A DNA stretch of 64,000 nt from Caulobacter sp. (GCA_017745235.1 JAGHZU010000002.1:248001-312000), one strand, 5' to 3'; counted from the stretch's first letter, positions 17,681-26,752 are shown. Numbers and translations: made by a program. Notes: a model not told the origin generated them from the letters alone.

Positions 17681-17737
17681 GACGCACGCCCCGAGCCTCC
17701 GATCAGGACTTCGGCAAAACCGAAGAAGGCGTGCGTC
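17681..17737. other. Nested perfect hairpin between the quinone oxidoreductase and hfsJ
   Basis: A perfect 10-bp stem (GACGCACGCC 17681-17690 with GGCGTGCGTC 17728-17737) encloses a perfect 6-bp hairpin (CTTCGG 17709-17714, CCGAAG 17720-17725). It begins 26 bases after the oxidoreductase stop. No T-run follows on either strand, so it is not a standard terminator. It may end the oxidoreductase transcript by another route, form part of a long hfsJ leader, or be a separate RNA. Confidence 0.45.
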
Positions 17738-17763
17738 CCGCTGTCGCAGGGCGCTTTTCCGCC

Positions 17764-18762
17764 TTAGTCGTTGACGACCACGACCTTGCCCATGGCCTTG
17801 CGGCTGGACAGGTGGGCGATGGCGTCGCCGGCCCGGGCCAGGGGGAAGCGCTCGGAGACGAAGGGCTTGATCTTGCCTTCAGCGTACAGCGCCATCAGCT
17901 CCTTGACGTTCTGGGCGTGGCCCTTGGGATCGCGCGCCACCGCCGCGCCCCAGAAGACGCCGACGATGTCGCACGACTTCAGCAGGGTCAGGTTCAGCGG
18001 GATCTTCGGGATGCCCGACGGGAAGCCGATCACCAGGAAGCGGCCGTTCCAGCCCGCCGCGCGGATGGTGGCTTCGGAATAGTCGCCCCCGACGGCGTCG
18101 TAGGCCACGTCCCAGCCGTTGGGACCGCAGGCGCCCTTGATCAGGTCGGCCAGCGCCTTCTGGCCGTCCTTGTCGAACGGGCCGCGCGGATAGACCACGC
18201 CGGCGTCGGCGCCATGCTTGATCGCCAGGTCGACCTTCTCCTGGGAGGAAGCCGCGGCGATCACGCGCGCGCCGGCCGCCTTGCCCAGTTCCACCGCCGC
18301 CAGGCCCACGCCGCCGGCCGCACCGAGCACCAGCAGGGTTTCGCCGGCTTTCAGATGTCCCCGGTCCTTCAGGGCGTAGTACGAGGTGCCGTAGGTCAGG
18401 ATGAAGGCCGCAGCCTCGTCGAACGGCATGTCGTCGGGGATTGGCGTGCAGCGGGCGGCGTCCAGCGCCACCTGCTCGGCCATGCCGCCCCAGCCGGTCG
18501 AAGCCAGCACCCGCTGCCCCACCTTCAACGCCGTGACGCCTTCGCCCACGGCGGTGATCACGCCGGAAACCTCGCCGCCCGGCGCGAACGGGCGCTCGGG
18601 CTTGAACTGATACTTGTCCTCGATGATCAGGACATCGGGATAGTTCACGCCGCAGGCCTTGACCTGAAGCACCACCTGGCCGGGCCCGGCGACCGGATCG
18701 GGCAGGTCCTCCAGCACCAGGGTCTCGGGTCCGCCGACCGCCTTGCTGAGCACCGCCTTCAT
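17764..18762 (-). CDS. NADPH:quinone oxidoreductase / zinc-less MDR family
   Basis: A 332-residue medium-chain dehydrogenase/reductase of the quinone-oxidoreductase group. It shows VKACGVNYPDVLIIEDKYQ (quinone reductases usually have GVN.D here), APGGEVSGVI, the cofactor motif LVLGAAGGVGLAAVEL and the tail GKVVVV. The catalytic zinc ligands of alcohol dehydrogenases are absent. The start is ATG 18762, after GGGAGAGG; the frame remains open 21 codons upstream but without a ribosome site. It is divergent from the isoaspartyl peptidase gene over 72 bases. Confidence 0.9.
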   Translation of the reverse strand: MKAVLSKAVGGPETLVLEDLPDPVAGPGQVVLQVKACGVNYPDVLIIEDKYQFKPERPFAPGGEVSGVITAVGEGVTALKVGQRVLASTGWGGMAEQVALDAARCTPIPDDMPFDEAAAFILTYGTSYYALKDRGHLKAGETLLVLGAAGGVGLAAVELGKAAGARVIAAASSQEKVDLAIKHGADAGVVYPRGPFDKDGQKALADLIKGACGPNGWDVAYDAVGGDYSEATIRAAGWNGRFLVIGFPSGIPKIPLNLTLLKSCDIVGVFWGAAVARDPKGHAQNVKELMALYAEGKIKPFVSERFPLARAGDAIAHLSSRKAMGKVVVVND

Positions 18763-18802
18763 CTCGCCTCTCCCTGCGTTTGTCTTTAAAGGGCGACCGG
18801 AC

Positions 18803-18825
18803 GCTAGCGCGGGATCGCCGGCCAA
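18803..18825 (-). promoter_or_regulatory. Possible promoter of the quinone oxidoreductase gene
   Basis: Read on the minus strand, TTGGCCG (18825-18819), 10 bases and GCTAGCGT (from 18808) partly fit the Caulobacter housekeeping pattern. GCTAGC is palindromic, so the same box could also serve the divergent peptidase gene. Confidence 0.35.
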
Positions 18826-18834
18826 GGAAGCAGA

Positions 18835-19713
18835 ATGTCAAACAAACGTTTTACTTTGGCCCTTCACGGCGGCGCGGGCGCCAAGCCGGGCCATGACTAC
18901 AGCGTCGAGATCGCCCACATGCGCGACTTGATCGAAGCCGGCCGCGATCGCCTGGCGACCGGCGCCAGCGCCCTGGACGTCGCGGTCGAGACCGTGGTCG
19001 CGCTCGAGGCCAGCGGCCTCTACATCGCCGGCAAGGGCGCCTCGCCCAACGCCGACGGCGAATACGAGCTGGACGCCAGCCTGATGGACGGCGCCAGCCT
19101 GAAGGCCGGATCGGTGGCGGCCCTGCAAGGCTTCAAGAGCCCGATCCTGGCGGCCCGCGCCGTGATGGACCGGACCCCGCACGTGATGCTGGCCGGCCAG
19201 GGCGCGATCGACTTCGCCGGCGAGCAGGGCCTGGAGCGGGTCGAGGATCCGGAAGCCTGGTTCACCCGAGCTGGCGCGTTCGAGGACAACCACCCGCCGG
19301 ACGCCCTGCCCACCGGCACGGTGGGCTGCGTGGTGCGGGACGCCGAGGGCCGGCTGGCGGCCGCCACCTCGACCGCCGGCGTGTTCGGCAAGCTGCCGGG
19401 CCGGGTCGGCGACTCGCCGATCATCGGCGCTGGCGCCTGGGCCGACGGCCACGCCGCCGTCTCGTGCACCGGCCAGGGCGAGTACTTCATCCGCACCGCC
19501 GTCGCCGCCCAGATCGCCCACCGCCTGCGCTTCGGCGGCGAGAACCTGGAAGCCGCCGCCCGCGCCGCCATCCAGGGCGTCGCCGAGCTTGGCGGCCACG
19601 GCGGTCTGGTGGCCGTCGACCGCGAGGGGAACGTCGCCATGCCGTTCGCTTCCAGCGGCCTCAAGCGCGCGGCCCTGCTGCCGGACGGAACGATCCTGGC
19701 CGAGGCGTTCTAG
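18835..19713 (+). CDS. Isoaspartyl peptidase / L-asparaginase (Ntn hydrolase)
   Basis: A 292-residue plant-type asparaginase. These are made as a precursor that cuts itself before a threonine, which then becomes the nucleophile. That threonine is Thr162 in PTGTVGCVV. Other family marks are LALHGGAGA at the start, [17 protein letters not shown] and, after the cut site, [19 protein letters not shown] and SCTGQGE. ATG 18835 is preceded by AAGGA. Family members remove beta-aspartyl residues from dipeptides and can hydrolyse asparagine. No signal peptide is seen, so it should be cytoplasmic. Confidence 0.93.
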   Translation: MSNKRFTLALHGGAGAKPGHDYSVEIAHMRDLIEAGRDRLATGASALDVAVETVVALEASGLYIAGKGASPNADGEYELDASLMDGASLKAGSVAALQGFKSPILAARAVMDRTPHVMLAGQGAIDFAGEQGLERVEDPEAWFTRAGAFEDNHPPDALPTGTVGCVVRDAEGRLAAATSTAGVFGKLPGRVGDSPIIGAGAWADGHAAVSCTGQGEYFIRTAVAAQIAHRLRFGGENLEAAARAAIQGVAELGGHGGLVAVDREGNVAMPFASSGLKRAALLPDGTILAEAF

Positions 19714-19778
19714 CTCCGGCTGTCGGAAAGGGGGCTTGGGGCTGGACACCCCGCCCCCCGCAGCGCCATATCCCGGCC

Positions 19779-21029
19779 ATGCGCGACCACGACGCCGACG
19801 TCATCATCGCCGGAGCCGGCATGGCCGGAACCACCCTGGCGCTCGCCCTGGCCTCGGCCGGGATCCGGCCCCTGCTTGTCGACCCCCAGCCGTTCGACGC
19901 CCAGTTGGCGCCGACCTTCGACGGACGCTCCTCGGCGATCGCCTATTCCTCGTTCCGTCAGTGGCGAGCCGTCGGGGCTGGCGAGGCCCTGGCCCCGCAC
20001 GCCCAGAGGATCGAGCAGATCCTGGTCACCGACGGCAAGACGCCCGGCGCGGCCGCCCGCGCGCCGTCTCCGTTCTTCTTGCGCTTCGATTCCAGCGAGA
20101 TCGCCGACCGTTCCGAGGGCGAGCCCCTGGGCTACCTGATCGAGAACCGCCAGATCCGCGCAGCCCTGGCCCAAACCGCGATCGAAAAAGGCGTCGAGGT
20201 GCGCGCCCCTGCCGGCGCGGCGGGCCTGGCGGTGGACGCCGCCGGCGCGACAGTGACCCTGACCGACGGCTCCGCCCTCTCGGCTCCGCTGGTGGTCAGC
20301 GCCGAGGGCCGTAACGGCGTCCTGCGCAAGGCCGCGGGCATCGGCGACATCGGCTGGGGCTACGGCCAGTCCGGCGTGGTCGCCACGTTGAAGATGGAGC
20401 ACCCCCATCAGGGCGTGGCCCACGAATACTTCCTGCCCAGCGGCCCGTTCGCCATTCTTCCGCTTACGGACAATCGCGCCAGCCTGGTCTGGACCGAGAG
20501 CACCGAGCGGGGAGAGGCCCTGCGCCGGGCCTCGCCGGAAGCCTTCCACGCTCACCTGATGCGGCGGTTCGGCGAGTTCCTGGGCGCGGTCGAGCTGGCC
20601 GGCCCCGTGTTCGTCTACCCGCTGTCGCTGTCGCTGGCCGAGCGGCTGGTCGCACCCCGCCTGGCCTTGATCGGCGACGCCGCCCACGGCGTGCACCCGA
20701 TCGCCGGCCAGGGCCTGAACCTGGGCCTGAAAGACGCCGCGGCCCTGGCCGAGGTGGTGGCCGAGGCGATGCGCAACGGCGAGGACATCGGGGCCGAGGC
20801 GACGCTCGAGCGGTACGCCCGCTGGCGCCGGTTCGACAACGTGACCAACGCCCTGGCCTTCGACGGCTTCGTGCGGCTGTTCTCCAACGACAACCCCCTG
20901 CTGCGCCTGGCCCGCGGGGTCGGCATGGCCGCGGTCAACCGCATCGCCCCCGCCCGCCGCTTCTTCATGCACGAAGCCGGCGGCGGCGTCGGCGACCTGC
21001 CCAAGCTGCTGCGCGGCGTGGCCATCTGA
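19779..21029 (+). CDS. ubiH: UbiH/UbiF family FAD-dependent ubiquinone hydroxylase
   Basis: A 416-residue flavoprotein monooxygenase of ubiquinone biosynthesis. The FAD Rossmann motif VIIAGAGMAGTTLALAL is at residues 9-25, and the family signature GDAAHGVHPIAGQGLNLGL lies near residue 300. Asp-Gly at APTFDGRSSAIA matches the FAD-proximal region of UbiH, UbiF and UbiL. Which ring position it hydroxylates cannot be told from sequence, so the symbol is for the family. ATG 19779 has no clear ribosome site; the frame is open upstream but only antisense-like sequence lies there. The gene is 65 bases after the peptidase gene and ends convergently with the NagX-like gene. Confidence 0.9.
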   Translation: MRDHDADVIIAGAGMAGTTLALALASAGIRPLLVDPQPFDAQLAPTFDGRSSAIAYSSFRQWRAVGAGEALAPHAQRIEQILVTDGKTPGAAARAPSPFFLRFDSSEIADRSEGEPLGYLIENRQIRAALAQTAIEKGVEVRAPAGAAGLAVDAAGATVTLTDGSALSAPLVVSAEGRNGVLRKAAGIGDIGWGYGQSGVVATLKMEHPHQGVAHEYFLPSGPFAILPLTDNRASLVWTESTERGEALRRASPEAFHAHLMRRFGEFLGAVELAGPVFVYPLSLSLAERLVAPRLALIGDAAHGVHPIAGQGLNLGLKDAAALAEVVAEAMRNGEDIGAEATLERYARWRRFDNVTNALAFDGFVRLFSNDNPLLRLARGVGMAAVNRIAPARRFFMHEAGGGVGDLPKLLRGVAI

Positions 21030-21032
21030 CCC

Positions 21033-21046
21033 TCCCCCTTGGGGGA
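21033..21046. terminator. Short G/C hairpin between convergent genes
   Basis: TCCCCC and GGGGGA with a two-base loop lie between the ubiH stop and the end of the NagX-like gene. It may act in both directions, but it is short and lacks a T-run. Confidence 0.25.
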
Positions 21047-21053
21047 AGAAGGG

Positions 21054-22145
21054 CTAAACCTTCACGATCCAGCCGCGCTTGCGCATGTAGGCCACCACCA
21101 TCCAGATGAGGCCGATGAAGATCGCCACCGGGATCAGGGCCGCCGTCCGGTCGCCCACCAGCGGGGTCGCCCAGGCGTAGGGGATCTTCAGGATGTGCGC
21201 GGTCAGCATGATCGAGGCCAGCATGTGCAGGCTGTAGGCGAAGACCGCATTGACCCCGAAGTCGGTCAGGAAGCTCGCGCCCGGGAGCTTCCTGCCGCGC
21301 AGGTCCAGGGCCTCGTGCAGCAAGCCGAGCAGCAGCAGCGCGATTCCGGTCGAGAGCAGGACGAAGCTGCTGGTCCATAGCTCCTTGGAGATCGGGAAGG
21401 CCAATCCCCATAGCAGGCCGCCGGCGATCATCGCCGTCCCGGCCGCCAGCAGTCCCGCCGAGCCGCGCCGGGCCTTCAGCCAGTCGCCGGCGGCGACGCC
21501 CAGCAAGGCCTGGGCGATGGTCGGGAAGGTCGAGAGCAGGCCCTCGGGATCGAAGCCCAGAGTCCCCTTCACATAGGTATGGCCGCCCAGGACCAGGCGA
21601 TCGAACCAGCCCACGAAATTGGCCCCGGGCGTCAGGAGGTCCACAGTCCCGCCCGGATAGGGGGCCAGGCACAGGGGCCAGTATAGAACCAGCACCGCGC
21701 CGGCCAGGATCAGCCGCGCCCGGGGTCCCAGGGTCTTGTAGAGGATCGCCGCGCCCAGGAACGCCAGGGCGAGGCGCTGCAGCACGCCCATGGGCCGAAA
21801 CAGCACGCTCTCGGGCGTAGCCATGAAATAGAGATTAGAAAGGATCAGGCCCAGCAGGAACAGCCGGCCTGATCGCACCAGCAGGCGCCGCAGGGTCGTC
21901 CCGTCCAGTCCGCCCCCGCCGCTTCCTAGGGCCAGCGGGATCGACACGCCGGTCATGAACACGAAGGCCGGAAACACGGCGTCCGCCACGGTGAAGCCAT
22001 GCCAGTCGGCATGGCCAAGACTGGCGAACTGCGCGTAGCCGCTGACGTCGTGCAGATAGGCGGCGCTGTTGACGAGAATCATGCCGACGATCGTCAGGCC
22101 CCGGAGCACGTCCAGGGACGCCAGGCGCGGCGCGCGGTCGGCCAT
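21054..22145 (-). CDS. NagX-like acyltransferase (DUF1624/DUF5009 family)
   Basis: A 363-residue inner-membrane protein with about ten helices, related to heparan-alpha-glucosaminide N-acetyltransferase. The start RLASLDVLRGLTIVGMILVN and the block HADWHGFTVADAVFPAFVF, with the invariant His-x-x-Trp-His-Gly, are diagnostic. Bacterial relatives (NagX) sit in N-acetylglucosamine-use gene sets; no such genes adjoin this one, so the acceptor is unknown. The ATG follows the Trm112-like gene by three bases, so the two are probably co-transcribed. Confidence 0.88.
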   Translation of the reverse strand: MADRAPRLASLDVLRGLTIVGMILVNSAAYLHDVSGYAQFASLGHADWHGFTVADAVFPAFVFMTGVSIPLALGSGGGGLDGTTLRRLLVRSGRLFLLGLILSNLYFMATPESVLFRPMGVLQRLALAFLGAAILYKTLGPRARLILAGAVLVLYWPLCLAPYPGGTVDLLTPGANFVGWFDRLVLGGHTYVKGTLGFDPEGLLSTFPTIAQALLGVAAGDWLKARRGSAGLLAAGTAMIAGGLLWGLAFPISKELWTSSFVLLSTGIALLLLGLLHEALDLRGRKLPGASFLTDFGVNAVFAYSLHMLASIMLTAHILKIPYAWATPLVGDRTAALIPVAIFIGLIWMVVAYMRKRGWIVKV

Positions 22146-22148
22146 GGC

Positions 22149-22349
22149 CTAATCTTCCAGGCTGCGGGCTTCCTCGGGCAGCATGATCGGCACCCCGTCA
22201 CGGATCGGATAGGCCAGCTTGGCGGCGTTGCTGACCAGCTCGCCCCGAGCTCGATCGTAGAACAGCGGCGCTCGGGTGACGGGGCAGACCAGCACCTCCA
22301 GCAGGCGCGGGTCGAGATCGGCGGGGGGCGGCGGAGGAGCGGCGGTCAT
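22149..22349 (-). CDS. Trm112-like small protein
   Basis: A 66-residue protein of the Trm112/YcaR group. The core [20 protein letters not shown] is followed by [20 protein letters not shown], which fits the family. Only one of the usual zinc-binding cysteines is present (in VCPV), as in many bacterial members. The N-terminus has a run of five prolines. ATG 22349 is preferred; a TTG at 22385 is the only alternative. Eukaryotic Trm112 activates methyltransferases; the bacterial role is uncertain. It sits between the LON-domain gene and the NagX-like gene on one strand. Confidence 0.85.
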   Translation of the reverse strand: MTAAPPPPPADLDPRLLEVLVCPVTRAPLFYDRARGELVSNAAKLAYPIRDGVPIMLPEEARSLED

Positions 22350-22391
22350 GGCAAGGGTTCTAGCCGCGCGAGATGGGGCCGCCAAGTCGGA

Positions 22392-23051
22392 TCACTGCAA
22401 GGTATGGTCGTCGTCGTCGCCGGCCGCGTCGATCTCGAGCAGCGCCACCAGAGTCTCGCGACGGTCGGCCAGGGTCGGGGCCTCCAGCAGGGCCTGCTTC
22501 TCGACCGGCTCGAACGGCAAAGCCATCGACAGGCTGTTGATCAGGGCGTCGGAGGGAGCGGCCTCGGCGCTGGACCAGTCGATGGCCAGTCCTCGATGGT
22601 CGAGATAGCGGCGCAGGGCCTCCAGCAGCGGGGTCGACTCGGCCAGGGCCATCGGGTCGGGCGAGCCCTCGGCGAGGTCAGCCTCGAAGTCGCTGAAGTC
22701 CGCCCGGACCTGCCGATAGGGCGAGGCGGCGGGCAGCTCGTCGCCCACGCGGAATCTGCAGACGCCGGTCAGCGTGACCAGATAGCGACCGTCGCTGGTC
22801 TCGGCGAAGCTGGTCACCCGGCCCGCGCAGCCGACCGGCGCCAGGGCCGGCCGCTGCAGGTCGCCGCCAATCCGCGTCTGCACCATCCCCACGATCCGCT
22901 CGCCCGACATCACGTCGTCGAACATGTTGAGGTAGCGCGGCTCGAAGATGTTCAGCGGCAGCTGACCGCCGGGCAGCAGCAGCGCGCCGTCGAGCGGGAA
23001 CACCGGGATCACCAGCGGCAGGTCGTCCGCCCTACGATAGGTTCCCGGCAT
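22392..23051 (-). CDS. LON peptidase substrate-binding domain protein
   Basis: A 219-residue protein that consists of the N-terminal substrate-binding domain of Lon only: IPVFPLDGALLLPGGQLPL and IFEPRYLNMFDD at the start, then VGCAGRVTSF and LTGVCRFRV. The ATPase and protease parts are absent. Such stand-alone proteins are common in alphaproteobacteria beside a CnoX-type thioredoxin, exactly as here (13 bases downstream of cnoX). The function is unproven; a role in protein quality control is suggested by context. Confidence 0.9.
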   Translation of the reverse strand: MPGTYRRADDLPLVIPVFPLDGALLLPGGQLPLNIFEPRYLNMFDDVMSGERIVGMVQTRIGGDLQRPALAPVGCAGRVTSFAETSDGRYLVTLTGVCRFRVGDELPAASPYRQVRADFSDFEADLAEGSPDPMALAESTPLLEALRRYLDHRGLAIDWSSAEAAPSDALINSLSMALPFEPVEKQALLEAPTLADRRETLVALLEIDAAGDDDDHTLQ

Positions 23052-23064
23052 CCACGTCTCCTGC

Positions 23065-23979
23065 CTAGCTGAAGAGGATGGCCGACAGCCGCCGACGGCC
23101 GGCCTTGGCCACTTCCGAAGCGTAGCCGGCGGCCTCGAACACCGTCAGCAGCTGCTTGCGCGCGGCCTCGTCGTTCCAGGCGCGGTCGCGCTCGATGATC
23201 GTCAGCAGATGATCGCTGGCTTCGCCCAGCTGGCCCGCGCCCGCCAGGGCCTTGGCCAGCTCGAAGCGGGCCTCGTGGTCGTCAGGGTTGGCGGCCAGAC
23301 GCTGCTCGAACGGCGAGGTCTCGGACGGCGCGTCCTGGGCCAGGGCCAGGGCGGCGCGCACGCTTTCCAGATCGGGATTCTTGGCGTCGGCAGGGGCCGT
23401 GGCGGCCACCTCGGCCGCGCCCTCGACGTCGCCGGCGGCCAGGTAGCAGCGGGCCAGGCCCCCGATCGCCTTGACGTTGGCCGGGTCCAGCTGCAGCGCC
23501 TGGGCGAAGGCCTGCGCCGCACCGCCCACGTCGTCCAGGTCCAGCGACTCCTTGGCCAGGGCCAGCAGGGCGTCGATGTCGCTTTCCGGCGGCGGACCGG
23601 CCACGCGCTCGACGAACTGCTTGACCTGGCTTTCGGGCAACGCCCCCTGGAAACCGTCGACCGGCTGGCCGTTGACGAAGGCGTAGACCGTGGGGATCGA
23701 CTGCACGCGCAGCTGGCCGGCGAAGCCCGGGTTCTTGTCGACGTCGATCTTGACCAGCTTGACCGCACCCTGGGCGGCGTTGACCGCCTTCTCCAGCGCG
23801 GGGGTCAGCTGGCGGCAGGGGCCGCACCAGGTGGCCCAGAAATCGACGATGACCGGCTGGACCTTCGAGGCCTCGATCACGTCGACCATGAAGCTGGCGT
23901 CCGTCCCGTCCTTGATGTGCTCGCTCTTGGGGGCGCCGCCGGCTCGGATGGGAGGGGGAGTGTCGCCGATCAGGGACAT
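23065..23979 (-). CDS. cnoX: CnoX chaperedoxin (thioredoxin-TPR protein)
   Basis: A 304-residue protein with an N-terminal thioredoxin domain (about 20-125) and C-terminal TPR-like repeats (about 140-300). The active site is WCGPC, Cys52 and Cys55, followed by the cis-proline in SIPTVYAF. E. coli CnoX (YbbN) has lost the CXXC pair and acts only as a holdase, whereas Caulobacter CnoX is reported to keep thioredoxin activity; this sequence agrees with the latter. CnoX passes damaged proteins to GroEL. ATG 23979 is the start; the frame is open far upstream but overlaps other sequence. It leads a tight minus-strand set with the LON-domain, Trm112-like and NagX-like genes. Confidence 0.92.
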   Translation of the reverse strand: MSLIGDTPPPIRAGGAPKSEHIKDGTDASFMVDVIEASKVQPVIVDFWATWCGPCRQLTPALEKAVNAAQGAVKLVKIDVDKNPGFAGQLRVQSIPTVYAFVNGQPVDGFQGALPESQVKQFVERVAGPPPESDIDALLALAKESLDLDDVGGAAQAFAQALQLDPANVKAIGGLARCYLAAGDVEGAAEVAATAPADAKNPDLESVRAALALAQDAPSETSPFEQRLAANPDDHEARFELAKALAGAGQLGEASDHLLTIIERDRAWNDEAARKQLLTVFEAAGYASEVAKAGRRRLSAILFS

Positions 23980-24098
23980 CAGGTCTCTCGTACTTGGGAT
24001 AGGGGGAACGCTCGAGCCGCCAAGATGGTCCTTCACATGGCGCCGCGCAATCGCCGCCATGTGAAACGCCCTCGATGCGAAACGCGCGGGCGGGACGG

Positions 24099-24605
24099 TC
24101 AGCCGACGACGGCCATCGTCTCGAAGTCGACGATCATCGGCTCGACTCCCAGCGCCGCCAGGAATGTACGGAAGCCGGCCTGCGGGACGGCCGTGGTGGC
24201 GTCGTTGCCCAGCGGGTGGAAATTGACCGGGTCGGCCTTGGCCAGCGCCGCGTCGAGCACGAAGCGCACCCGGCGGTCGGTGTCGTTGATCAGGCCGAAG
24301 GCGGTGACCGAGCCGGGGGTCACGCCCAGGGTCTCGACCATCAGTTCGGGATTGCCGAACGACAGCCGGGCCGAGCCGATCACCGTGTGCAGGCGCTTGA
24401 GGTCGATCGTCGTCTCGCCCAGGGCCGAGATCAGCCACAACTGCCCTTTCGCGTCCTTGAGGAACAGGTTCTTGGTATGGCCGCCAGGCAGGGCCTTCTT
24501 GATCTCCAGCCCCTCCTCGACGCGGAACACGGGCGGATGGTCCAGGGTCGAGTGCTCGATCGCGTGGCGGTCGAGAAAGGCGAACAGTTCGGCGCGGGTC
24601 TTCAT
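24099..24605 (-). CDS. ProXp-ala type Ala-tRNA(Pro) deacylase (YbaK/ProX family)
   Basis: A 168-residue freestanding editing domain. It contains [11 protein letters not shown], then [16 protein letters not shown] with the conserved lysine, and the end [13 protein letters not shown] typical of ProXp-ala/PrdX. These enzymes hydrolyse alanine mischarged on proline tRNA and are found in bacteria whose prolyl-tRNA synthetase lacks the editing insert, including Caulobacter. ATG 24605 follows AGGAAG. It lies divergent from the DUF6065 gene and 119 bases upstream of cnoX on the same strand. Confidence 0.92.
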   Translation of the reverse strand: MKTRAELFAFLDRHAIEHSTLDHPPVFRVEEGLEIKKALPGGHTKNLFLKDAKGQLWLISALGETTIDLKRLHTVIGSARLSFGNPELMVETLGVTPGSVTAFGLINDTDRRVRFVLDAALAKADPVNFHPLGNDATTAVPQAGFRTFLAALGVEPMIVDFETMAVVG

Positions 24606-24674
24606 ACGGGACTTCCTAGCCGAGCCGAGGGCCGCTAGACCAGGGGCCGAGACCAGGGAGAACAGAGAGCCGGC

Positions 24675-25421
24675 ATGGAACTGGAGTGCTACCCCACCGA
24701 GAACCGCCCGCCGGAGATCGTCCCGGGCCGCCCCCAAAGGGCGTGGATGGACCACTTCGCCGACCGCCATCCCTATCGTTGCCTGCCCCTGACCATGGCC
24801 AACACCACCGGCTGGGAGATCCTGTGCCCTGTCGGCTTCTCGGCCACCTGGGACGGCGGCGCGCACCAGAACTGCATCACCTTCAAGGCCGATCACCCGT
24901 ATCCCGGCTTCGACGACTTCGTGAAGTCGCACTTCTCGCGCGGAACGGTGACGTTCCACACGGGCTACCTCTTCCGCACCCCTCCGGGCTGGTCGATCTG
25001 GACCATGGGTCCGCCCAATCACATCAAGGACGGCATCCAGCCGCTGGCCGGCCTGGTCGAGACGGACTGGCTGCCTTTCCCCTTCACGATGAACTGGCTC
25101 TTCACGCGCCCCGGCACGATCCGGTTCGAGAAGGGCGAGCCTTTCTGCTTCTTCATGATGATCCAGGACAAGCCGCTGGAGGAGGTGCAGCCGGTGATCC
25201 GGTCGATGAACTCCAACGCCGACCTGCGCAAGCAGTACGACACCTGGGCCGCCAAGCGCGGCGAGTTCAACGCCCGGATCTTCAAGCGCGACCCGGCGGC
25301 CATCAAGGAGGCCTGGCAGCGCTTCTACTTCAAGGGCGAGTATCCCGAGGAGGTCGAGGCCCCCGCCCCGTCGGCCCACGTCAACAAGCGCCGCCTGAAG
25401 GCGCCGAAGCTGGGCGTCTAG
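24675..25421 (+). CDS. DUF6065 family protein
   Basis: A 248-residue soluble protein that I match to DUF6065 by its conserved blocks: Arg-Ala-Trp-Met-Asp, [19 protein letters not shown] and [18 protein letters not shown]. It is rich in aromatic residues and prolines ([20 protein letters not shown]) and ends in a basic tail. No signal peptide or membrane segment is seen. The family has no known activity; in other genomes members appear with oxygenases or secondary metabolism, but nothing here supports that. It ends three bases from the convergent lipoprotein gene. Confidence 0.8.
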   Translation: MELECYPTENRPPEIVPGRPQRAWMDHFADRHPYRCLPLTMANTTGWEILCPVGFSATWDGGAHQNCITFKADHPYPGFDDFVKSHFSRGTVTFHTGYLFRTPPGWSIWTMGPPNHIKDGIQPLAGLVETDWLPFPFTMNWLFTRPGTIRFEKGEPFCFFMMIQDKPLEEVQPVIRSMNSNADLRKQYDTWAAKRGEFNARIFKRDPAAIKEAWQRFYFKGEYPEEVEAPAPSAHVNKRRLKAPKLGV

Positions 25422-25424
25422 GTC

Positions 25425-25796
25425 TCAACGCTCATGGCGATAGAGGGAGACCGGCATCCGCCGGGCTCCCTGGCTCCAGACCCCGTCGATGCGGCCCGGC
25501 AGGCTGAGGCGCCCGTCGAACTCGCCTTCGGGCTGCAGGAATCGCAGGTGCAGGGACTCGCCCTCGATGCGCAGCACGCTGGGGCGCAGGGTCTCGAAGC
25601 TGCGGCTCCAGCCCACCAGACGGGTATGGACCCGCGCTTCGCGGCGATCGGAAATGACCAGCTCGATCTCGACCGGTTCGGGCGTATCCAGGACGCCGGT
25701 CCAGGCCCCATAGAAGGCGTCCTCCAGGCGGGGCGGCGGAGCGCACGACAGCACAAGGCCCATCGCGGCGACGGCCGTCCATCCGGCGATCTTCAT
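25425..25796 (-). CDS. Putative lipoprotein
   Basis: A 123-residue protein I do not recognise. The N-terminus is a lipoprotein signal with lipobox Val-Leu-Ser-Cys18. The remainder is a small domain rich in beta strands (PVEIELVISDRREARVHTRL) that recalls small periplasmic beta-barrel or lipocalin-like folds, though I cannot name one. The start is ATG 25796; the longer frame upstream runs into the outer-membrane gene. It lies 77 bases downstream of that gene on the same strand. Confidence 0.7.
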   Translation of the reverse strand: MKIAGWTAVAAMGLVLSCAPPPRLEDAFYGAWTGVLDTPEPVEIELVISDRREARVHTRLVGWSRSFETLRPSVLRIEGESLHLRFLQPEGEFDGRLSLPGRIDGVWSQGARRMPVSLYRHER

Positions 25797-25873
25797 GACA
25801 ATGCCCCTCCGGTCCGGATCCGCTCCGGGCCGGCGGCCGCGACCCACGTCAGCGCGGCCACCGGCGCGTCGGA

Positions 25874-26497
25874 TCAGAAGTGGACGACGCCGCCGATCGT
25901 CAGGCGGGTGTCCTTGGAATCGACCTTCACCTTCTCGCCGCTGGAGAAGCTGGCGGTCTTGTCGCCGTAGTTGACCCGGGTCAGCTCGCCCCGGAGGCCG
26001 AATGTCTCGGTCAGCTTCTGCTCGTAGCCGACGCCGTAGGCGACGCCCTGCTGGGTCAGGCTCTTCTTGGCCCCGATGATCGAGGTGTCGAGCTTGCGGC
26101 GCTCCAGGCCGACCTTGCCGTAGACCAGGCCGGAGTCGCCCAGCGCCATGCCCAGGCGAGCAGCGGCGCCATAGCGGAACTTCGGATCGATCGTGACCTT
26201 GGCCGCGCCCAGGTTGCGCGAGGACTTGCCGCCGCCGCCACCGGCCAGCGAACCTTCCGCGCCCAGATAGAGGCCGCCGCTCAGCACCGCGCCGTAGCCG
26301 GCGAAGGCGCCGTAGGACAGGCCGGTCTTGTCGGTCGAACCCGACGAGGAAGAGCCCGTCTTGGGGGTGTAGGTCAGGTCGTTCTTGGGCTTGCCGTAGC
26401 CCAGCTCGCCCCCGAGGTAGAAGCCGCCGACGTCCTGGGCCAAGGCCGGCGCGGCGGTGGCCGCCAGGGCGGCGGCCAAAAGGGTGATCTTCAACAT
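25874..26497 (-). CDS. Outer-membrane beta-barrel protein
   Basis: A 207-residue exported protein. The first 20 residues form a clean signal peptide, with cleavage likely after Ala-Leu-Ala. The mature part alternates glycine/aromatic strands (VGGFYLGGELGYG, GLSYGAFAGYG) and ends in phenylalanine, as needed for outer-membrane insertion. Eight strands are plausible. This is the general OmpA/OmpW-like surface-antigen fold and no ligand can be inferred. It is divergent from the two-component regulator over 255 bases. Confidence 0.82.
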   Translation of the reverse strand: MLKITLLAAALAATAAPALAQDVGGFYLGGELGYGKPKNDLTYTPKTGSSSSGSTDKTGLSYGAFAGYGAVLSGGLYLGAEGSLAGGGGGKSSRNLGAAKVTIDPKFRYGAAARLGMALGDSGLVYGKVGLERRKLDTSIIGAKKSLTQQGVAYGVGYEQKLTETFGLRGELTRVNYGDKTASFSSGEKVKVDSKDTRLTIGGVVHF

Positions 26498-26752
26498 TTG
26501 ACGCAGTCTCCAAAGCGCTCCGCCCCCGACAGACCGGGTGGAGCCTGGCCTTGGTGGCGGCGCGCCATGGAGGGCCTGCGCGCGGAGCGTGGAGATCGCG
26601 TGAGCGCCACCTTAAGAGTTTTTCATTTGCCAGAACCCCGTTGGAAGCGCCTGCATCGGCGCTCTCCGGGGCCTTGCACCGGGCCTTGGCCCGTTCTCGA
26701 CGAAGTCTCGACACTCGCGGTCCACACCAGCCGCGCTTTCGGGAGCCGACCT
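26498..26752. promoter_or_regulatory. Divergent intergenic region, outer-membrane gene / response regulator
   Basis: These 255 bases hold the promoters of both divergent genes, but I find no convincing -35/-10 pair. A 14-base palindrome CGGGCCTTGGCCCG at 26680-26693 lies about 60 bases before the regulator ATG and may be an operator. No reading frame of interest is present. Confidence 0.3.
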
